Shown: positions 44,366-53,214 of the stretch, in pieces
Layout of the letters: every line of letters starts with the position of its first letter
Position numbering within the stretch: the first letter of the stretch is position 1
Source: Tropicimonas sp. IMCC34011
Lineage (GTDB): Bacteria; Pseudomonadota; Alphaproteobacteria; Rhodobacterales; Rhodobacteraceae
Assembly (NCBI RefSeq): GCF_003390865.1
Contig: NZ_QMEJ01000001.1
Coordinates: 930,001-994,000, forward strand
Direction: 5' to 3'
DNA: 64,000 bases
Translations under genes and position numbers: made by a program
The notes under the pieces: generated by a model
Seen by the model: only the letters and a program-made list of their open reading frames with translations
What the model was told of the DNA's origin: nothing
The model's database searches: none

Positions 44366-45628
44366 TCAGATCCTGCGTAGGCCGACGTCCACGGACCGCG
44401 CACGATGAGCCGCGACCGGATGGAGACTGCGCCGCTCGGACTCCCGGCGCGCCAGCATCGCGGCGGTCACGAGAACCGTGCCGCCGGGCGTACGGCGGAA
44501 CCACGTCGCGTCCTCGGCGGGATCTTCCCCGATGGTCACGCCCGAGGAGATGCGGGCGCCGCTGGCGACGATGGCCCGGCGGATCCGCGCAAGTGGCGAG
44601 ACGAATGCGCCCGGAAGGACCACGCTCTCCTCGATGCTGCCGGCCAGACCTTCGCCGAATCCGGCCAGGGCGCGATGCACCTGAGCCGCGCCACCGATCC
44701 GCTCGATCCGGTCCCGCGCGGTCTCGATCCGGCCCGACAGCGGCAGGTCGCACGGCGTCGTTCCGCGGACGAAGTCCATCTGGGCCGTGCGGTAGGCGTC
44801 GAGCGTACCGACGTCCCGCCAGTAGGCGGCCTTCCGGGTCCCCGTCGCGGTGAGACGATAGGCATGGACGCCCCCCTCGGCGACGGCTGTCGGAAGGATG
44901 TCATGGCCGAAATCGTGGCTCGAACCCTGGTCCTCGGCATCCGCGATCAGCCGCTCCCGCAACCAGCTCCAGGTGAAGACGTAAATCCCCATGCTGGCGA
45001 GCGAGCGCGTCGGATCATCGGGAAGGCCCGGCGGGTCGGAGGGCTTCTCGTGAAAGCGGGTCACGCGGCCGCCGGCATCCGTGTCCGCCACGCCGAAGCC
45101 GCTCGCGACCTTGCGGGGCACCACGTCCATCGCGACGGTGACAGGCGCGCCGGACGCGACGTGCTGGGCAAGCATCTGCGCATAATCGATCTCGTAGACG
45201 TGGTCTGCCGCCAAAACGAGAACGTGCTTCGGCGCCGCCCTGTCTATGACGTCGATGTTGCGGGTGACGGCATCGGCCGTGCCGGCATACCCCGTAGAGC
45301 CTGCCGATGCGCCGTCCCTGATCTCCAGACCCCGACCGGGTCCGGTGAACGCGCGCGACCACCTGCTTGCCATGTGTTCCGTCAGCGTGGCGGGACGATA
45401 CTGCGTGGCCACGATCATTCGCCCGATCCCGGCCTTCACCACGTTTGCCATGGCGAAATCGCAGATGCGGTGGCGCCCTGCAAACCACAGCGCGGGCTTG
45501 CACTCGTCGTCCGTCAGCTCATGGAGGCGCGTACCCCGCCCTCCTGCGAGCAAAACGGCGAACGTATCTTGGATGGGATCTGGAGGGGCAACTGGCGCGC
45601 CTCTGCGCGCCTCGGTGACTTGGGGCAT
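44366..45628 (-). CDS. glgC: glucose-1-phosphate adenylyltransferase
   Basis: The 420-residue nucleotidyltransferase has the ADP-glucose pyrophosphorylase loop LLAGGRGTRLHELTDDECKP (20 residues), FAGRHRICDFAMANVVKAGI (20 residues), GTADAVTRN, the catalytic region VLAADHVYEIDY, and the C-terminal beta-helix region. It makes ADP-glucose for glycogen synthesis. The ATG at 45628 has a weak ribosome site. It lies downstream of treY but has its own stress-sigma-like promoter. No glgA, glgB, glgP or glgX is present here. Confidence 0.92.
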   Translation of the reverse strand: MPQVTEARRGAPVAPPDPIQDTFAVLLAGGRGTRLHELTDDECKPALWFAGRHRICDFAMANVVKAGIGRMIVATQYRPATLTEHMASRWSRAFTGPGRGLEIRDGASAGSTGYAGTADAVTRNIDVIDRAAPKHVLVLAADHVYEIDYAQMLAQHVASGAPVTVAMDVVPRKVASGFGVADTDAGGRVTRFHEKPSDPPGLPDDPTRSLASMGIYVFTWSWLRERLIADAEDQGSSHDFGHDILPTAVAEGGVHAYRLTATGTRKAAYWRDVGTLDAYRTAQMDFVRGTTPCDLPLSGRIETARDRIERIGGAAQVHRALAGFGEGLAGSIEESVVLPGAFVSPLARIRRAIVASGARISSGVTIGEDPAEDATWFRRTPGGTVLVTAAMLARRESERRSLHPVAAHRARSVDVGLRRI

Positions 45629-45661
45629 GAGGTCGACTTTCTGTCCAGTATTTTCTAACTG

Positions 45662-45686
45662 AACGCCGCCCCACGCCCCCTGTTCC
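45662..45686 (-). promoter_or_regulatory. stress-sigma (EcfG-like) promoter of glgC
   Basis: On the minus strand GGAAC (45686-45682) and CGTT (45665-45662) are 16 bases apart, an exact match to the EcfG-type consensus. They lie 34 bases before the glgC ATG, in the 97-base gap after treY. Confidence 0.6.
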
Positions 45687-45716
45687 CCTCGCCGCAGCGC
45701 AGAATGTGGCAAGAAC

Positions 45717-45733
45717 TAGATTGGTTTAATCTA
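45717..45733 (-). repeat. small inverted repeat at the treY stop
   Basis: TAGATT-N5-AATCTA is a perfect 6-bp inverted repeat that spans the treY stop codon (45726-45728). It is AT-rich in a GC-rich setting. It is too weak for a terminator; it could be a protein-binding site or chance. Confidence 0.35.
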
Positions 45734-48017
45734 CCGTAAGGCGAACGGTGACGGAGCCTTCGCGATCCCGCTCATCCGTCGGATAAAGCAGGTCCCCGCC
45801 GGTTTCCTCTCCGACGTCGTATGGGTGCCCGGACAGGTTGATTTCCACCGAAAGGCGAGCCCCCTCCCCCTCCCGGCAGACGATGAGGCCGGCCTCCGTT
45901 TGAACGGCATCGGACGCGCCGCCGGCGAAGAGGCCGGGACGCTCACGCCGCAGGCGCAAGAGAACCCGCGTCAGCCTCGCCTTGCTGGCGGAGAACCCCT
46001 CTTCGTCCACGAGCGCGGCCATGTGGCCCCAGTCGACCGGCTGACGGTTGTCGGGATCGGTCAGGGCGAAGCTCGCGCCCTCGCACCCTTGGTAAATGTC
46101 GGGAATGCCGGGCATCGCCGCCTTGAGCGCGACCTGCGCCAGCGACAGCCGCTCGCCGCTCTGCATCAGGCGCATTGCCGGCGGCGGGACCTGGCCGCTC
46201 CAGCGCTCGGCAAGGGTACGGGTGAACCCCAGCGCCTTGCCCTCGGCCTCCTCGTCCGGGAAGGCCCATGTGGTGATCTCCTTGGCCTCCCGGATGGCCT
46301 TCTCGACATGGGCGACGAGACGGTCCGGAATGTCCTCCCGGTGCGGCTCCCAGATGGCGAGGAACGCCTGCACGACGTACCAACGCAGGTTCGGATCGAC
46401 CTCGTCATGGCCGGGGATGAAGGCGCTGGCGTCGAAGAGGGAAATGAAGGCGTCCGCGTCGCGGGACATAGCGACGAGGCGCATCCGCGCGTCCTCGCTG
46501 CGTTTGGTATCGTGGGACGAGGTCAGCGTCAGTCCTTTGGGCTGCGCCTCCATCCGGCCTCCCATGTAGCCCGCGAACGCCTCGATGCTCATCTCCGGCT
46601 CATCCGGCTCCGCGCCGACCTCGTTGGCCGCGAGATAGCGGTTGAAGCGGAAGCCGGCCGTATCCTCCTGCCCCTTCGCGAGAAGCGCGCCCGTTACCTG
46701 CTGGAACCGCACGCGGAAGCGCTCCTCGGCCGGGGTCGCAGCGGCGCGGATCATGCGGGCAAGTTCGCGCACGATCGTTTCCGAGCGGATCACCGCAGCG
46801 GAAGCCTCGGCCACGGCATCCATGATCTCGTCATCGCCGTCCCGGCCCTCGTTGCCCGCGTAGTAGGTCCGATAGCGGGGGAACCGGACCAGAAGCTCCC
46901 GGATCGCCTGACGCAGGGCCTCATCCCCCGGCTCGGCCTCGCCGGTCGCGAAAACCGCGGGACGGGCGAGATCGATGAGCTGGCGCAGTTCCGCCGCCAG
47001 TTCCTCGGTGAGCACCTCACGCTTGGAGGCGTCGAGCACCTCGCCGAATTCCTCCTCACGGCCTGAACGGTCCCGCCAGGCTTCGTCCAGCTTCGCGATG
47101 CCTTCGGCCTCGGTCAGGACCCGGGCGATGGCGCGGCCGGCCTCGTACCCGGTCGTCCCTTCGATGGGCCAGTCCGGAAGCGGCTCCTCGCCGACAAGGA
47201 TCTTCTCCACCCAGACCGGCACGTCGGGACCGATCCGTTCGCGCAGGCGATCGAGATAGGCGGCCGGATCCGCCAGGCCGTCGATATGGTCGATGCGAAG
47301 ACCGGTGACCTCGCCCGCCTTCACGAGATCGAGCACCAGCGCGTGGGTGTCCTCGAAGACCTGGCTGTCCTCCACCCGCATTCCGACGAGGCCGGTGATC
47401 TGGAAGAAGCGGCGATGGGTCACGCCGTCCCGCTCGAACTCCCAATGCGTGAGACGCCAGGGCTGCTTGCCATGTGCCTCCCTCAGCGCGTCGGCATCAT
47501 CGCCTTCGGGCTCCGTTCCGGGGGCCATCGGCACGTCGAGGCCTCCGGCGCAGAAGACCGGTCCATCCTCCCGGCGATCCACCGACAACTGTCCCTCGCG
47601 AAGCATCTTCTCGAACGGCGCGGGCAGGAACGGCAGGACGAGTTTGTAGTCCCAGTTGATGTCGAAATGCGGCGCGTAGCGGCTGTCCTGTCCGTGACGC
47701 AGAACATCCCTCAGCCACGGGTTCTCCAGACTGAAGGCGGTATGGTTGGGGACGATGTCGATGATGACGCCGAGACCCGCCTCCTTCGCGGCGGCGGCGA
47801 GGCGGGAGAACCCCTCCCGCCCCCCGAGGTCCGGTTCGATCTGAGACGGGTCGATCACGTCGTAGCCGTGCGTGGACCCCGATCCCGCCGCGAAGATGGG
47901 CGAAAGATAGATGTCCGAGATGCCGAGGTCGGTGAAGTAGGGGATGAGGTCCCGCACACGGTCGAAATCGACACCCTCCCGAAGCTGGACACGGTAGGTG
48001 GCGGACAGATCTCTCAT
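45726..48017 (-). CDS. treY: maltooligosyl trehalose synthase
   Basis: The 763-residue GH13 enzyme has YLSPIFAAGSGSTHGYDVID (20 residues), DIVPNH (87-92) and GLRIDHIDGLADP with nucleophile Asp243, all typical of TreY. It rearranges the reducing-end glucose of a malto-oligosaccharide to an alpha,alpha-1,1 linkage. Its start overlaps the treZ stop by four bases, so the two enzymes are produced together and act in sequence. Confidence 0.95.
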   Translation of the reverse strand: MRDLSATYRVQLREGVDFDRVRDLIPYFTDLGISDIYLSPIFAAGSGSTHGYDVIDPSQIEPDLGGREGFSRLAAAAKEAGLGVIIDIVPNHTAFSLENPWLRDVLRHGQDSRYAPHFDINWDYKLVLPFLPAPFEKMLREGQLSVDRREDGPVFCAGGLDVPMAPGTEPEGDDADALREAHGKQPWRLTHWEFERDGVTHRRFFQITGLVGMRVEDSQVFEDTHALVLDLVKAGEVTGLRIDHIDGLADPAAYLDRLRERIGPDVPVWVEKILVGEEPLPDWPIEGTTGYEAGRAIARVLTEAEGIAKLDEAWRDRSGREEEFGEVLDASKREVLTEELAAELRQLIDLARPAVFATGEAEPGDEALRQAIRELLVRFPRYRTYYAGNEGRDGDDEIMDAVAEASAAVIRSETIVRELARMIRAAATPAEERFRVRFQQVTGALLAKGQEDTAGFRFNRYLAANEVGAEPDEPEMSIEAFAGYMGGRMEAQPKGLTLTSSHDTKRSEDARMRLVAMSRDADAFISLFDASAFIPGHDEVDPNLRWYVVQAFLAIWEPHREDIPDRLVAHVEKAIREAKEITTWAFPDEEAEGKALGFTRTLAERWSGQVPPPAMRLMQSGERLSLAQVALKAAMPGIPDIYQGCEGASFALTDPDNRQPVDWGHMAALVDEEGFSASKARLTRVLLRLRRERPGLFAGGASDAVQTEAGLIVCREGEGARLSVEINLSGHPYDVGEETGGDLLYPTDERDREGSVTVRLTVD

Positions 48018-49783
48018 TTTGGGTTCACGCTCATGGCAAAGGCATAGGGATCCGCGGCGATGTCACCGCGGGCGAAGTCGGGATCGAAGGTCGGGGCGCG
48101 GTCTGGTGGAGTACCGAAACTGCCAGCGACGCGAAGCGTACCGTCCCGGAACGGCCATTCCGCGGCAACCGACCGGGGGCCGGTCCGCGAGGCGGAGGCG
48201 CTCCCCGACCGGCCGGATCGCGACAAGGGCACGATGACGTCGGCGCGCAGGCGCAAGAGCTCCTTCGTCAGGCCGCGCCACCGATCCTGCTCGGCGGGAT
48301 CGCCCCGGAACGGACGGCTGGCCTCGAAGGTCTCGCGGCTGCAGGGATCGGGGACCTGTCCGGTGAAGCCGGAGAAGTTGGCGAACTCCGCCTGACGGCC
48401 CTTCCGCGTCCCCTCGGCCAGGTCGCCGGTGAAGTCGGCGAAGAAGAGCCACGGCGCGCGCTCCCCTGCCTCCTCGCCCATCCACAACATCGGCGTGAAA
48501 GGGGAGAGGCACAGCAGGCAATGCGCGATCTCCACCGCGCGGGGATCATCCGCCAGCTCAAGGAGCCGCTCGCCGCGCGCGCGGTTACCGGTCTGATCGT
48601 GGTTCTGGTTGAAATTGACGAAAGTGCTCCACGGCAGATGTGCCGACGGCTCGCCCCTCGGCGGTCCCGCGGGCGCCTGCTCCCGCGCCTGTCCCTGCTC
48701 GACGTATCCGTCCTTCAGCGCGATCACGAGGTCATCGAGGGGCGCGACGGCGTAGGTCGCATAATAGTCCTCGCTCTCCCCCGTCAGGAGCGTGTGGATG
48801 GCATGGTGCCAGTCGTCGTTCCATTCCCCGGTATAGAGGTTCGCCTCGGGCTCGTGCAGCCGGGTGATGTTCCGGTTGTCCTCGGTGGTGAGATGGATCG
48901 GGCGGCCCCAATCGCGCTTGCGCACTTCCTCGGCCAGCTCGACCATCAGTTCGGGATCGCTGCCGGGATCGCGGATCTGGTCCGTCGCGTCGAGGCGGAG
49001 TCCGTCGAGGCGGAACTCGGTCAGCCAGTACAGCGCGTTTTCGATGAAGTAACTGCGCACGGCGGACTCGCTGTAATCGATCGCGTCGCCCCACGGCGTC
49101 TGCCGGTCCTTGTCGAAGAAGCCGGGAGCGAGGGCGTGGATATAGGCGCCGTCCGGCCCGAAATGATTATACACCACGTCGAGAAGCACCATCAGCCCCA
49201 TGCCCTGGGCGGCTTCCACGAAGCGCTTGAAGTCCTCCGGCGTGCCATAGGCATTATGCGGCGCATAGCTCAGAACGCCGTCGTATCCCCAGCCGAACGT
49301 TCCCGGGAACTGGCCCACCGGCATGATTTCGACGGCGGTGATCCCCAAGCGCTCCAGCTTCGGCAACTCGCGTGCGGCAGCGGCGAACGTGCCTTCCTCG
49401 GTGAAGGCGCCGACGTGGAATTCGTAGATCACCGCCTCTTCCCAGGCGCGGCCCTCCCACTCCGTCCGCCACTCGTATCCGCGCGGATCGTGCAGGATCG
49501 AGGGGGAATGGACGTCCCCGGATTGCTGCCGGGAGGCAGGATCGGGAGCGCGGAGCCCGTCCACCTCGAACATGTAGGCCGAGCCGGCCTCGGCCGGAAA
49601 TTCGGCCTCCCACCATCCGCCCTCGCCCCGTTCCATGGCGTGGCGCGTCTCGCCCTCCGTGAGGATGAGTTCCACCTTCTCGGCCTGCGGCGCCCAGAGC
49701 CGCGCGCGCCACAGGCCGTCCCCGGCGGGCTCGGTGCCCCAGCGGCGCTCGAAATGATGGGTCGCGGGAGTTTGCTGGCTCAT
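48014..49783 (-). CDS. treZ: maltooligosyl trehalose trehalohydrolase
   Basis: The 589-residue GH13 enzyme has an N-terminal CBM48-like domain (10-105), then EIMPVGQFPG, DVVYNHFGPDG, GLRLDATDQI (nucleophile Asp265), TTEDNRN (acid Glu301) and FNQNHDQTGN. It releases trehalose from the product of TreY. With treY it forms the glycogen-to-trehalose route used in osmotic and desiccation stress. The ATG at 49783 is used; a stress-sigma-like promoter lies about 55 bases upstream. Confidence 0.95.
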   Translation of the reverse strand: MSQQTPATHHFERRWGTEPAGDGLWRARLWAPQAEKVELILTEGETRHAMERGEGGWWEAEFPAEAGSAYMFEVDGLRAPDPASRQQSGDVHSPSILHDPRGYEWRTEWEGRAWEEAVIYEFHVGAFTEEGTFAAAARELPKLERLGITAVEIMPVGQFPGTFGWGYDGVLSYAPHNAYGTPEDFKRFVEAAQGMGLMVLLDVVYNHFGPDGAYIHALAPGFFDKDRQTPWGDAIDYSESAVRSYFIENALYWLTEFRLDGLRLDATDQIRDPGSDPELMVELAEEVRKRDWGRPIHLTTEDNRNITRLHEPEANLYTGEWNDDWHHAIHTLLTGESEDYYATYAVAPLDDLVIALKDGYVEQGQAREQAPAGPPRGEPSAHLPWSTFVNFNQNHDQTGNRARGERLLELADDPRAVEIAHCLLCLSPFTPMLWMGEEAGERAPWLFFADFTGDLAEGTRKGRQAEFANFSGFTGQVPDPCSRETFEASRPFRGDPAEQDRWRGLTKELLRLRADVIVPLSRSGRSGSASASRTGPRSVAAEWPFRDGTLRVAGSFGTPPDRAPTFDPDFARGDIAADPYAFAMSVNPK

Positions 49784-49838
49784 GACGGGGGCTTTCAGTG
49801 GTCTGAAGACGGCGCAGCGCGTGGACATGCCGAGCCGA

Positions 49839-49863
49839 AACACGCCGACGGGAGCTCTGTTCC
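49839..49863 (-). promoter_or_regulatory. possible stress-sigma (EcfG-like) promoter of treZY
   Basis: On the minus strand GGAAC (49863-49859) and TGTT (49842-49839) are 16 bases apart, one mismatch (T for C) from the EcfG-type consensus, and about 55 bases before the treZ ATG. It is weaker than the glgC and csbD sites but is supported by gene function. Confidence 0.45.
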
Positions 49864-49992
49864 ACGCCGGATCGCGCAAAGCCTGCGCTGCGGCTGATGC
49901 GACACGGGCCGGAACAATGCCGCGCCTCGCGGGTCTTCCGCTCGGATGCGCCCGGATCGGCGCGCAGCACGACACCATTTCAGGAGACGATC

Positions 49993-50790
49993 ATGGATCT
50001 CGGCATCAAGGGCAAGACCGCCCTCATCACCGGCGGCAGCGGCGGAATGGGACGGGAGGTCGCCCGCGTCCTTCTGGGCGAAGGCGCGAACATCATCCTG
50101 TCCGATCTCAAGCAGTCCGACGTGGACGACGCGGTGAAGGAACTCGGCGACGATCGCGTCACGGGCTGCGCCGCCGACCTCACCGCAAAGGACGGCTTCG
50201 ACGATCTCGCGGCCCACGTGAAGGAGCGCGGCGGCGCTGATATCCTCGTCCACGGCGCAGGGATCACCGGCGCCAAGGGCGATCCGCTCGAGATGACCGA
50301 TGAGGATTACGAAGAGGCCTGGCAGATCGACTTCATGTCCGCCGTGCGCCTCAGCCGGAAGATCGTGCCGCACATGGTCGAAAAGGGCTGGGGCCGGGTC
50401 GTCTTCGTGACGTCCGAGAACGCCGTGCAGCCCTACCCCGACGAGGCGGTCTACAATGCGGCGAAGGCGGCGCTTCTCAACTTCACGAAATGCGTGTCGC
50501 TGCCCTACTCGGAGAAAGGCGTCCTGTTCAATGCCGTCTCCCCGGCCTTCATCGAAACGCCGATGACGGACGGCATGATGGAGAAGCGAGCCGAGAAGCT
50601 CGGCGTGTCGCGGGATGAGGCCATCGAGAGCTTCCTCAAGGAGGAGCGTCCGTTCCTGAAGATCGGCCGCCGCGGCAAGGTCGAGGAGGTCGCCCCCGTG
50701 ATCGCGCTGCTGTGCTCGGCACGGGCCAGCTTCACAGCCGGCTCCGCCTACCGCGTGGACGGCGGCTCCGTCGGCGCGATGAACATCTAG
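49993..50790 (+). CDS. short-chain dehydrogenase/reductase
   Basis: The 265-residue Rossmann enzyme has the cofactor loop TGGSGGMG (13-20) and catalytic Ser141, Tyr154, Lys158 (YNAAK). Asp38 after the second strand (LSDLK) favours NAD+ over NADP+. The long helical insertion MTDGMMEKRAEKLG after SPAFIETP is a lid. AGGAG precedes ATG. Substrate is unknown; the set of residues resembles 3-oxoacyl or sugar SDRs without deciding. It diverges from treZ. Confidence 0.85.
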   Translation: MDLGIKGKTALITGGSGGMGREVARVLLGEGANIILSDLKQSDVDDAVKELGDDRVTGCAADLTAKDGFDDLAAHVKERGGADILVHGAGITGAKGDPLEMTDEDYEEAWQIDFMSAVRLSRKIVPHMVEKGWGRVVFVTSENAVQPYPDEAVYNAAKAALLNFTKCVSLPYSEKGVLFNAVSPAFIETPMTDGMMEKRAEKLGVSRDEAIESFLKEERPFLKIGRRGKVEEVAPVIALLCSARASFTAGSAYRVDGGSVGAMNI

Positions 50791-50811
50791 GGGCCGCCCT
50801 CCGCCCGGAAC

Positions 50812-50847
50812 CCGGGCCGGCGCGCGCCATCGCACGAGCCGGCCCGG
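50812..50847 (+). terminator. stem-loop after the SDR gene
   Basis: A 10-bp perfect stem (50812-50821 with 50838-50847, arm CCGGGCCGGC) with a 16-base loop lies 21 bases after the SDR stop and 12 bases beyond the end of the convergent micro-ORF. No T run is present on either side, so termination strength is uncertain; it may serve both. Confidence 0.5.
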
Positions 50848-50859
50848 AGCCTTCAGAGA

Positions 50860-50919
50860 TTACTTCTTCGACGGCTTGGCACCGTCCTGCTTGGCGGGCT
50901 TTGCTTTCTTGTCGGCCAT
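50860..50919 (-). CDS. lysine-rich micro-ORF (19 residues)
   Basis: A short frame encodes MADKKAKPAKQDGAKPSKK, seven of 19 residues being lysine, with a TAA stop that is rare in this window. An in-frame ATG at 50931 would add four residues. GGA lies eight bases before the shorter start. It is antisense to nothing and occupies an otherwise gene-free gap. Lysine-rich peptides of this kind bind nucleic acid or acidic partners. It could be a real microprotein or chance. Confidence 0.4.
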   Translation of the reverse strand: MADKKAKPAKQDGAKPSKK

Positions 50920-51138
50920 GTCACGATCCATGATTGCGCGGCGGCATGAGCGTCGCCGGTGAGCCCAGGAAAGCCGCTTCGCCTCAGGCGGTCTGAGAGA
51001 AAAACGCCGCCTCGGGCAGAATGCGACGTCCGCCTGCGCGGTATCATGAGGTCGGCGACATTCCGCCGGGTAAACTTCTTGATCAAAAGCTCACGACGCC
51101 GTACGGACGTTAGTGCGATCCAATCAGTTGGGGAACAG

Positions 51139-53049
51139 ATGGGCGCATACGCATCGGCCATGGCGCAGTGGCGCCGGGCTCCGGACGATTTCTGGCTAGA
51201 AGCTGCACGGGCGGTGGACTGGGACGTGGGTCCGGACCGTGCTTTCGACGACGGCCGGTCTTCCGTGGGCAGCTGGTTCGCCAGCGGACGGATCAACGGA
51301 TGCTGGAACGCGGTGGACCGGCATGTCGCGGCGGGACACGGCGAGCGGATCGCCATCATCCATGACAGCCCCGTCACGGGCCGGACCGCGAAAATCACCT
51401 ACCGCGAACTGCAGGATCGCGTCGCCGCCCTCGCCGGCGCGCTGAAGGCCCGAGGCGTTGTGGCCGGCGACCGCGTCGTGATCTACATGCCGATGGTTCC
51501 CGAGGCGCTCGAGGCGATGCTGGCCTGCGCCCGTCTTGGCGCGGTCCACTCGGTGGTGTTCGGCGGCTTTGCCGCGCACGAGCTGGCCATCCGCATCGAC
51601 GACGCGCGCCCAAGGGCGATCATAGCCGGCTCCTGCGGGATCGAACCCAGCCGCGTTGTTCCCTACAAGCCCATGCTCGACGCAGCCCTCGATGAGGCGG
51701 CGCACGCGCCCGATTTCTGCGTCATCCTCCAGCGCCCCGAGTTGCAGGCGGAACTGATGGACGGGCGGGACCTCGATTATCGCGAGATCTGCGCGGCCGC
51801 CGAACCGGCGGAGTGCGTTCCCGTCGCGGGCGACCACCCCGCCTACATTCTCTACACATCCGGCACGACCGGCGCGCCCAAGGGCGTCGTGCGGCCGACG
51901 GGCGGGCATCTCGTCTCGCTCGCCTGGACCATGGAACATGTCTACGGCGCCGCGCCGGGAGAGGTCTACTGGGCGGCCTCCGATGTCGGCTGGGTCGTCG
52001 GGCACAGCTATATCTGCTACGGTCCCCTGATCCGCGGATGCACCACGGTTCTCTTCGAGGGAAAACCCGTGGGGACACCCGATGCCGGGACCTACTGGAG
52101 AGTGATCGCGGAGCACGGCGTGTCGATCTTCTTCACCGCGCCCACGGCCCTCAGGGCCATCAAGCGGGAGGATCCCGAAGGCAAGCTGGCGTCGGGCTAC
52201 GACCTTTCGAGCCTCCGCACGCTGTTCCTCGCCGGAGAACGCGCGGACCCCGATACGGTGGAGTGGGCGGCGCGGATGCTGGGCGTTCCGGTCATCGACC
52301 ACTGGTGGCAGACGGAGACGGGCGCGGCCATCGCCGCCAATTCCGTCGGGCTTGAACAGCTCCCCATCAAGATCGGCTCGCCATCCGTTCCGATGCCGGG
52401 CTACGACATCGCCATCCTCGGCGACGACGGCAGCCCCCTTCCGCCGGGCACCCTCGGCGCTGTGGCGATCCGCCTGCCCCTGCCGCCCGGATGCCTGCCG
52501 ACGCTCTGGCAGGCCGAAGACCGCTTCCGGTCCGCCTATCTCTCCCGCTTCCCCGGCTACTACGACAGCGGCGATTCAGGCGTGATGGACGAGGACGGAT
52601 ATCTCTGGATCATGTCCCGCACCGACGACGTCATCAACGTGGCCGGGCACCGCCTGTCCACCGGCGCGATGGAGGAGGTTCTCGCGGACCATCCCGACGT
52701 CGCCGAATGTGCCGTGATCGGTATCGACGACGCGGTCAAGGGGCAGGTTCCGCTCGGGTTTCTGTGTCTCAACCACGGCACGGCGCGCCCTTCGGAGGAC
52801 ATCTGCCGGGAGGCCGCCGATATGGTGCGCAACCGGATCGGTCCGGTCGCCGGCCTTAGTGCCGCGCTCGTCGTGAACCGCCTGCCGAAAACGCGATCGG
52901 GCAAGATTTTACGCAAGACCCTGCAGGAACTCGCCAATGGCGGCCCCGTTCGGGTTCCTCCCACGGTTGATGACCCAGAAATACTCGAAGATATCGGCAA
53001 AATCCTGCGAACTGCGCAATCGCGCATAGAGGGGACAGACATTTGTTAA
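51139..53049 (+). CDS. prpE: propionyl-CoA synthetase (AMP-forming)
   Basis: The 636-residue acyl-CoA synthetase has the P-loop YTSGTTGAPKG (about residues 236-246), DHWWQTETG, YYDSGDSGVMDEDGYLWIMS (20 residues) and the C-terminal KTRSGKILRK with the acetylatable catalytic lysine near residue 590. It is closer to PrpE than to acetyl-CoA synthetase by length and by SDVGWVVGHSYI and GKPVGTPD. It activates propionate (or acetate) to the CoA ester. The GGGGAACAG before ATG is a modest ribosome site. An NtrC-like regulator follows. Confidence 0.88.
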   Translation: MGAYASAMAQWRRAPDDFWLEAARAVDWDVGPDRAFDDGRSSVGSWFASGRINGCWNAVDRHVAAGHGERIAIIHDSPVTGRTAKITYRELQDRVAALAGALKARGVVAGDRVVIYMPMVPEALEAMLACARLGAVHSVVFGGFAAHELAIRIDDARPRAIIAGSCGIEPSRVVPYKPMLDAALDEAAHAPDFCVILQRPELQAELMDGRDLDYREICAAAEPAECVPVAGDHPAYILYTSGTTGAPKGVVRPTGGHLVSLAWTMEHVYGAAPGEVYWAASDVGWVVGHSYICYGPLIRGCTTVLFEGKPVGTPDAGTYWRVIAEHGVSIFFTAPTALRAIKREDPEGKLASGYDLSSLRTLFLAGERADPDTVEWAARMLGVPVIDHWWQTETGAAIAANSVGLEQLPIKIGSPSVPMPGYDIAILGDDGSPLPPGTLGAVAIRLPLPPGCLPTLWQAEDRFRSAYLSRFPGYYDSGDSGVMDEDGYLWIMSRTDDVINVAGHRLSTGAMEEVLADHPDVAECAVIGIDDAVKGQVPLGFLCLNHGTARPSEDICREAADMVRNRIGPVAGLSAALVVNRLPKTRSGKILRKTLQELANGGPVRVPPTVDDPEILEDIGKILRTAQSRIEGTDIC

Positions 53050-53214
53050 TTTTCGGCAGATACTCACGCCGAACGATTCCAGGATTTGGCGACGTGCCGC
53101 CTTTCCCGAACAGACATATATCATGCCGGTGCAGCGCGATCTCGCGCCAGAAAGGGCGATGACCAGACCGTCGCAAATCCTGCCCGCCCTTCCACTCCAG
53201 ACCGGGAGGCGCAG

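Larger units (their letters stand above)
50791..51138. other. 347-base gap between SDR and prpE genes
   Basis: Besides a stem-loop and a tiny lysine-rich frame, listed separately, the gap holds the leader of prpE, including GTTAGTGCGATCCAATCAG and GGGGAACAG before its ATG. I see no RNA gene, convincing promoter or further coding sequence. Confidence 0.6.

Noticed and set aside
50791-51138. Small RNA or riboswitch before prpE
   Set aside because: Only one simple stem-loop is visible and no known riboswitch core or terminator-antiterminator pair can be drawn.
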